64,000 nucleotides of DNA, taken from positions 1 to 64,000 of the forward strand of contig VXCM01000454.1 in the NCBI GenBank assembly GCA_014773175.1, in the 5' to 3' direction. A model generated the notes under the pieces. The model saw only the letters and a list, made by a program, of their open reading frames with translations. It was not told the DNA's origin and ran no database searches. Of the stretch, positions 57,830 through 64,000 are shown in pieces (position 1 is the first letter of the stretch; each line of letters begins with the position of its first letter). The stretch is from Lucifuga dentata. Lineage: Eukaryota; Chordata; Actinopteri; Ophidiiformes; Bythitidae. A program made the position numbers and the translations under genes.

Positions 57830-59795
57830 CATGTGAAGATGTCATATGATTGCTGAGTCATTTTTCCCACATGTATCCCCACAATAGATGAACAGAATTA
57901 CTTTTAATAACAAGTAAATACTTATTTCATGTAGTTAACCTTCATTTTAATTGAATAAAGATATAATATTAATATAAAATATGTAAGGGTTTTTTGTTTT
58001 TTTTTTTTAGGAAATTTACACTATTTGATCCTTTAATTCGCCAAAGTCAAGCCAGTAAAGTTTATCTGTTTGTGTTATAATTAAGGGCTTGAACGTCTTA
58101 ATTGATACTTTCTGTTTCTAAACTTGCAGAGGAAGGGAAAGCTGAAGGTTAAATTCAGAGATTTAAGAGATTTTGAGTTTATATTAAGGGGTGTAGGCAT
58201 GTAGACTAATACTGTAGATAAAAAGGGTATTTTAAGGTGTTTTGAATAAATGTGTATCATTTGCTTCAGAGACTTGACCCAAAAGCAGGAAAAAAAAAAA
58301 AAAAAAAAAAAAANAAAAAAAAAAAAAAAAAACACACTTGGAAGACAAAGCTCAGTAACAGGCAAGGCAGGCAAGAACCTACCAGCAATTCTAAAAAAAG
58401 AAAGAGATTATTGCTGCATTTCAAACAGCGGAGGACTCAACATTTTCCAAAATCCTACTTGAAAAGTTGAAAAGTTGATGGAATGGAATCAAAGTCAGAG
58501 CTCCTACTGAGAAACCAAGAAGCCATTACTGTGATTTCAATCAAAATAGCAGCGCCCATGGAGTTATTTCAATTGATATGTTAAACAATGAATATCTTGA
58601 AATGAAGACTACTTATTAATCTTATTAAATTATATACCCCAAACATGTAACTTTACATAGTATTGTGTAATATTGATGTAAAATGTGTAATGGCCTCTGT
58701 TACATTATCTGTCATCTTGCTTCGTTGTTGTGGTTTTCAGTTAAAAGTACCTGCTGACATTTTAGTTACTCAAATGCTTTTCACAGAAGAATGAGCTTCT
58801 CACATTCAGCCATGTTTCTCGTTTGTATTTGGGGTCACGGGTTGTGGAACGCTTTAAGGTCAGAAGGTCAACTGAGAAAATCTGATTTGATTCTTTGAAT
58901 AGAATGCAGTGTGAGAAAACCTGAATGTAGCGGGGAGCTGAGGAGGGGAAATCTGAAAATAAAAAATAAAAACCTTTTGCCTAAATGAATTTCTCAGTTA
59001 AACATCAGCTGAAACAAATCCAGATGTACAGTAAGCAGCAATTCTGCTGCTCTTTGAATGTATTATTCTCATAGCAGACGTGACCTCGGTGGGATGAATA
59101 ATTTTATTGTTTCATTATCATATAAGCTACTCACTCCAAGCTGCAACCAATTAGCTCCGCTGTAGCTGCTGGACACATGGAAATGATGATGACTTTCCTA
59201 TTAAACAGCGACTGTAATATACAGTATGTCACAATGACTGTCTGACACAGACTTTCCATATGTGGGTTTCAATGGAAGAGACAACTGGGAATTAAGAAGG
59301 TACAGTCATTTCCTGGCAGATCTGGAACCAGTTCAGGAGTATTTTACCAGCGTACCATCTCACATTAACCTTTGACCTTCAGAATGGAGATATCATTCAG
59401 ACAGATATCATTCTGACAGGATAACTGCGTTTACCAGGCTCTCCTCTTCAAACGATTTCTCCCTAAGCAGGCTGCCTGTTTGTTTCAGAACGGCTCTTTA
59501 GCTTTCGCTAATTTTTAAAGGATTTGCTTTAATGGCTGAACTATGACGCAAGTTTTGAATTCCATATGAGCCTCCACACAGCCAGCAATCCTCAAGAACT
59601 GTCTCAGAGTCCAGCTAAAGACTGCAGAAATGAGAATTTGCTATTAGGAAACAGTGTCATATTTTAAATCACCTAAGAGATGCTTTTATTGAAAAGCACC
59701 CTTATTCTTTTTTTAGATACTGTATTTATTTATTTATTATAATTATTATTATTATTGTAGTAGTAGTAGTAGAAGCAGCACGAGTGGTGGTGATG

Positions 59796-59833
<38 letters not shown>

Positions 59834-60005
59834 CATAGTAGCAATAGTAGTAGTATTAGTAGTAGTAGTAGTAGTAGTTTTGACTTAAACCTATACTTTA
59901 AGTGATATTGATTTTAACTTTGAATGTACTGGCTATAATATGAAAGGGTTACACATAGTGATGAATTATCATCATCATCATCAAACTCTTCAGCTCCATG
60001 CAGCT
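57830..60005. other. Intergenic DNA; poly-A with N and (TAG)n
   Basis: The A run at 58290-58331 holds an N at 58314. An imperfect (TAG)n array spans 59757-59878. No gene is recognised in the remaining sequence. Confidence 0.5.
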
Positions 60006-60009
60006 TTAA

Positions 60010-60586
60010 AGGACCATACCAGCAATTGTGCATGTTTGAGCCCAATATATGCAACCTTCATGCACATTACTACACTGACAATTTCCAAAACATAAAACTG
60101 TATTTTAGTTTTTCTGTTATTTTGTTTTTCAAATCCCTTAATCTTTCAAAATCATATATTCAGGTGATACAAACACCTTAAAATTCACTGTTTCACCTTC
60201 TAACACTTATCCACAATTGTAGGTTTTAACATTTCATTTTCATGGTAAAAGCTGTCTTCTCCTGGGACTAGATTCTCTGGTGGAGACATACATTGTGCAG
60301 CTCTGTGTTGGATCTGTTAAATAAAGTTACTTCAAAAACAAAACAAAAAAAAACCTAATACACAAGTTGTTTGCTGTGATGGATTATGTGTCTCAAGCAT
60401 GTTTCAAATCTCTACAAGTTGATTTTAATAGCGTACTGGAATGAACGGAAAGCAATGGCAGTCTGGAAGGTAGGAAAAACAATTCTATAATTTACTGCTA
60501 AAGTAGTATATTTTGGGAAATGGTTGTCAGTATGTAACATGCAGATTGCATATTAGGCTCAAACATACACAGTCGGCAGCATGGTT
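60010..60586 (-). mobile_element. Family A element, far end eroded
   Basis: TTAA (60006-60009) is followed by AGGACCATACCAGCAATTGT, with reversed core TCTCCTGGGACTAGATTCTC. The end cagtcggcagcatggttgg has lost its TTAA. Confidence 0.88.
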
Positions 60587-60589
60587 GGA

Positions 60590-61451
60590 TTCCCAGCTCA
60601 GACAGACTGTATGTCTCATGGCTCTCACTAACCTAAAAGCTCACTGAAAACAGATTTGGGTTATTATGTGGGTAACTTAGCTTAGATACACGTGACCAAA
60701 CACTTTCCAGACTGTGCACAAACATGCAACATACACACAATCTATGTCATATCTGTGATATGTGATATTCAAACATAGAAGCATGATAGTTCATTTATAT
60801 ATTATTTCAAGCCTGTTGTTTTGGTCAGGATGCAAAAAAAAAAAAAAAAAAAAAGAAAAAGAAAAAAAAGAGCAGTAGCAGTAATCAAATCCTGCATCAG
60901 GCCCCAAAAAGGCTTGGACCGGCCCTGAGGCTGATATGTCCTAGGAAACTGCACAATGTGCGCTCAATTTCAGTTCAGAATGAGTTTGTGCCAGTGCACC
61001 ATATTCTTTCCAAAGCAGAAGACAACTAACATCTGGAAAAAGCCCCATGCGTGGTGTCTGGCATCATTCCATCTCCCTAGGAAAGACCTGAGTTGTGCAG
61101 TACTGCTTATTGTACTTTGCAGGAGAGTGAGGAGGAGGAGGGCAGAAGTACTGGAATTCTTTGTTTAAGTAGAAGTGCTACAAATGAATAATATTCTCCA
61201 GATTAAAAGGTTATTAATGCAACAAAACAGCTATTACAATAAAATGTAGTCTTGGAATTGAACATACATAGTCACTTTCAGACTTTTAAGTATTTATCAT
61301 AATCGTAGGTCTGACTACTTCAATAAACCATTAAAGTTTGGACAACAAATGTATAGCCCCCACATTATAGATTTTGCTATAGCAAATCTATAATGTGCAT
61401 TCATGCATTCAAGAACAGTTGAGGGGCACGTCATTATAATATAGCATATAC

Positions 61452-61486
<35 letters not shown>

Positions 61487-61487
61487 N

Positions 61488-61526
<39 letters not shown>

Positions 61527-61738
61527 ACAGGGCTGTTTCTGACCACTTTGGCACCCTAGGCCAGACATCCATTGGCGCCCCTTCACTCTCATTCTCCAAA
61601 ATACATAGGAGAAAAAAAGACAGTTTTAGTCTTAACTTATAACACACTGCACTGTGTTAAATCTTATTGTCAACAACGCTTCATTAGGAGTCTACCTTAT
61701 TGTGTATTTTTGTCACAAGGAGGCACTACAGAATAACT
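60590..61738. other. Intergenic DNA with (TA)n-(CA)n and a hairpin
   Basis: (TA)n at 61458-61486 meets (CA)n at an N (61487). An imperfect inverted repeat (acattatagatt...aatctataatgt) sits at 61362-61396. No gene is recognised. Confidence 0.5.
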
Positions 61739-61739
61739 A

Positions 61740-62199
61740 CAGTGTGCCAAAACTATGTCACCTCCTGTATTTTTGTAAATTTCACCAAAGTACCACTCCA
61801 AATACAACAAAATTAATTTATTAGTATTTTACAAGTAGTTGAGTATTTTTCAGAATATTCAATTATTTTTTAGACTTAAATTTGGATTTCAGAGAGATAA
61901 TATGACTGCAATATTTCTACAAGTCAGTGAAAACATGTGAAAACCATTTGACCTCTGACCCTACCTCAAAGAAGATGTTTTAACTTCCTGTTTGATCTCT
62001 CCTAATAATGTTGGTATTCTTAACAGTATGTCTAAAGTGTCTTCCTACTTAACACTATTAACAACTATTGGCTTTTTTTCAGTTGTACTCACTCTAACAC
62101 ACTAAAAAAAATACATGTTGTGTTTAGAGTGGTATTTTAACTCAGAAAGGAAAGTTTACACAAAAGTACAGGAGGGTGTAATACTTTTGGCCAGCGCCG
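61740..62199. mobile_element. TA-flanked element with GGCCAAAAGTATT termini, copy 2
   Basis: The left end CAGTGTGCCAAAACTATGTC and right end TACTTTTGGCCAGCGCCG are inverted. TA is at 61738-61739 and 62200-62201. The interior matches 17058-17506. Confidence 0.85.
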
Positions 62200-62204
62200 T
62201 AGGT

Positions 62205-63220
62205 GAAAATCAGAAAGTGAAAAAGTGCTTTCTGTTTGTCAAAACAAATGTCCATTGAAGTACGATTTATGAAATGAATTAAACATTGCTTAGTTCTAAC
62301 TTTAAACAAAATGTAACATAATGCTGTGATTTCTGTAGATAAGCAGGAAATTCACATGTTGCAGCAACAAAGAACTCAAAAATATGAAGCAGAAAAAACT
62401 GACATTATACAAGATAACATAACAGTGAAAATCAGAAACTTTGCTTTGTATGAGTATACAAGAATAGAATAACTGACTATTTCTGTTGTATTTTTAATAC
62501 AAGTTATAGTACAGACTAGACAAACTGTACAAAATAGAATAAAAATAAAAACTGTGCAATATAATAGACTGAACGCACTATACAAAATAAAATAGAACAA
62601 ACTGCACAATAAAAACTGTACAAATGTAGCATCCTAACTATTTACAGCACATATCACTGTATGATTTACAGAAATACTGCAGATCAAAATGCAGCAGCAG
62701 CAGCAGCAGCTCTCTGATGATGTTAGACAGTCTGATAGCAGAAAGGACAAAGGACCTGCAGNGCAGCAGCAGCTCTCTGATGATGTTAGACAGTCTGATA
62801 GCAGAAAGGACAAAGGACCTGCAGCAGTTTCTGTTCTACACTTTCATTGACTTGTACCATCCATCCATCCATTCATCCATTTCCTGTACCCGTTTGTCCT
62901 GTGATAATACTCTTATAGTAAACATATATTACTTGAACCTCATAATACTTTTTAAAGTATATTTATATTAAGCAACTAGCATGCTAAGTTTAAAAACAAT
63001 ATTTTCGAAAATATTGTTTTTAAACTGAAAATATTGTTTTTAAACTGAAAAGTTAATTTTGTAGACAGAAAAAAAGGCGTATTATATTATTATAGAATAC
63101 CCCAAACGGATATTTTGTTTGCTTATTTTATGTTTGATGTGAAACCCTGATCAGCATCTACAGCAGTCAGATAAATATAGGCGAGTAAAAAAAAAAAAAA
63201 AANAAAAAAAAAAAAAAAGC
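62205..63220. other. Upstream region of tnfaip6: repeats, palindrome, no gene
   Basis: A dispersed-repeat fragment (CTGATGATGTTAGACAGTCT, GATAGCAGAAAGGACAAAGG) is duplicated across an N at 62762. A perfect 40-bp palindrome lies at 62987-63026. Poly-A with N (63203) precedes the promoter. Confidence 0.55.
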
Positions 63221-63346
63221 GCAACTCTTCTGAGTGAAGTGCCGCAGAGGAAAAGCAGCAGAAGGTATGACGCAGTGAAAGCAGCAGTACTTCAGACGGT
63301 ACTGAGTAACTGGAGTACCTGCGATGAGTTACTTCCTGTACTCCGG

Positions 63347-63354
63347 TATAAAAG
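63347..63354 (+). promoter_or_regulatory. TATA box of tnfaip6
   Basis: TATAAAAG lies 61 nt upstream of the start codon and predicts a start near 63375-63382 and a 5' leader of about 30 nt. Upstream, TGAGTAA (63303-63309) and TGACGCA (about 63268) each differ by one base from an AP-1 site. Mammalian TSG-6 is cytokine-induced through AP-1 and NF-IL6 type sites, so these are plausible but unproven. Confidence 0.7.
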
Positions 63355-63407
63355 GCAGAGCAGCGGATGCCTCACATCTGCGCTGGAGCTGCGCGCGGAG
63401 TGGCAGG

Positions 63408-63507
63408 ATGCGCGTGCTCGCTGTCCTTTGCGCACTTTGTGTGCTGCTCAACGAGGCGCGAGCGTGGGGCTACAAAAACGGAATATTTCATAATTCCATA
63501 TGGCTAG
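63408..63507 (+). CDS. tnfaip6: tnfaip6 (TSG-6) exon 1, partial gene
   Basis: The ATG at 63408 opens 33 codons before a phase 1 donor (gtgaat at 63508). The first ~19 residues (MRVLAVLCALCVLLNEARA) form a signal peptide ending at a small-residue cleavage site. The mature start WGYKNGIFHNSIWL matches the TSG-6 N-terminus (WG[FY]K[DN]GIFHNSIWL), and a phase 1 junction after WL followed by Glu is what the family shows. TSG-6 is a secreted, inflammation-induced hyaluronan-binding protein with a Link module and a CUB domain that transfers heavy chains of inter-alpha-inhibitor to hyaluronan. Both domains lie in exons beyond the window. An upstream out-of-frame ATG (63367) probably precedes the transcription start. 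Confidence 0.93.
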
Positions 63508-63601
63508 GTGAATATCTTTATTATTATTATTTTGCCTCATATTTGTTGCTGAAATAGTGTTGACTGAGAGGAGAAATGTAGGCGTGCTTGTTTCAGTTTA
63601 A

Positions 63602-64000
63602 AGGATCATACCGGTTATTGTGCGTGTGAGCCCAATATATGCAATAACGTTGCATTACTGACAACCATTTCTCAAAATATGCTGCTTTAGTGGTAAATTT
63701 CTGATTGTTTTTCCTACTTCCCAGACTGCCTTTGGTTTCAGTTCATTCCAGTAGCTGTTAAAATCAACTTGTAGAGACTTGAAACACACTTGAAATACTT
63801 AATCTATCACTGCGAACAAGATGTATATTAGTTTTTTTTGTTTGTTTGGTTGGTTTTTTTTTTTGCCGAAATAACTATTTATCTGGGAGCTTCATCCGCC
63901 AGGAAATATAGTCNGTTGGTTTTTTTTTTTGCCGAAATAACTATTTATCTGGGAGCTTCATCCGCCAGGAAATATAGTCCCAGGAGAAGCCGACTTTTAC
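63602..64000 (+). mobile_element. Family A element in tnfaip6 intron 1, cut by window end
   Basis: TTAA (63598-63601) is followed by AGGATCATACCGGTTATTGT and the core CCGCCAGGAAATATAGTC. A ~70-nt direct duplicate surrounds the N at 63914. The copy starts 90 nt after the exon 1 donor. Confidence 0.88.

Noticed and set aside
63239..63493. 84-codon frame overlapping tnfaip6 exon 1 in another phase
   Set aside because: Shadow of the promoter and exon 1; it starts upstream of the TATA box.

Overview
The window reads as nuclear DNA of a ray-finned fish, probably a percomorph. It is AT-rich and mostly intronic or intergenic. It is packed with short inverted-repeat transposons, (CA)n, (CT)n and (GT)n microsatellites and dispersed repeats familiar from teleost genomes. 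It carries one vertebrate gene from its middle to its 3' end and the first exon of a second. Species assignment is inference.

Gene 1, about 10.4-47.7 kb, + strand, is the 3' half of an integrin beta-5 gene (itgb5). Seven distinct exons have conserved GT/AG junctions and compatible phases: 10374-10548, 12698-12952, 35850-36072, 38254-38354, 43192-43311, 43991-44157 and 45030-45125 (stop). They encode, in order, the end of the hybrid domain, the four I-EGF modules, the beta-tail domain, the transmembrane helix and a cytoplasmic tail with an NPLY motif. The upstream exons (PSI, beta-I) lie before the window. The 101-nt exon occurs twice (38254-38354 and 39189-39289) inside an apparently identical ~935-bp tandem block bounded by (AC)n tracts. 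Only one copy can be used without a frameshift. The 3' UTR probably ends near 47.71 kb, with a possible proximal poly(A) signal at 46.41 kb.

Gene 2, from about 63.38 kb, + strand, is exon 1 of tnfaip6 (TSG-6). It has a TATA box, a signal peptide and the start of the mature N-terminus. The rest of the gene lies beyond the window.

Between and inside the genes is a graveyard of transposons. The dominant one, called family A here, is a ~550-610-bp non-autonomous element. It has ~85-bp terminal inverted repeats, is always flanked by TTAA, and is present in about 22 complete or partial copies (~15% of the window). A second TTAA-flanked family (family B), two Tc1-style TA-flanked families, a hAT miniature element with a perfect 8-bp target duplication, a decayed LINE C-terminus and a decayed hAT/BED transposase relic can also be seen. 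In three itgb5 introns a family A end lies 44-48 nt upstream of the 3' splice site. Two other acceptors use a (CT)n microsatellite as pyrimidine tract.

The 21 single Ns mark joins in homopolymers or microsatellites, or between short direct duplications, so duplicated sequence beside an N should be distrusted. I found no new multi-gene system. The points most worth following are the TTAA element family and its spacing to splice sites, the duplicated exon, and two perfect palindromes.
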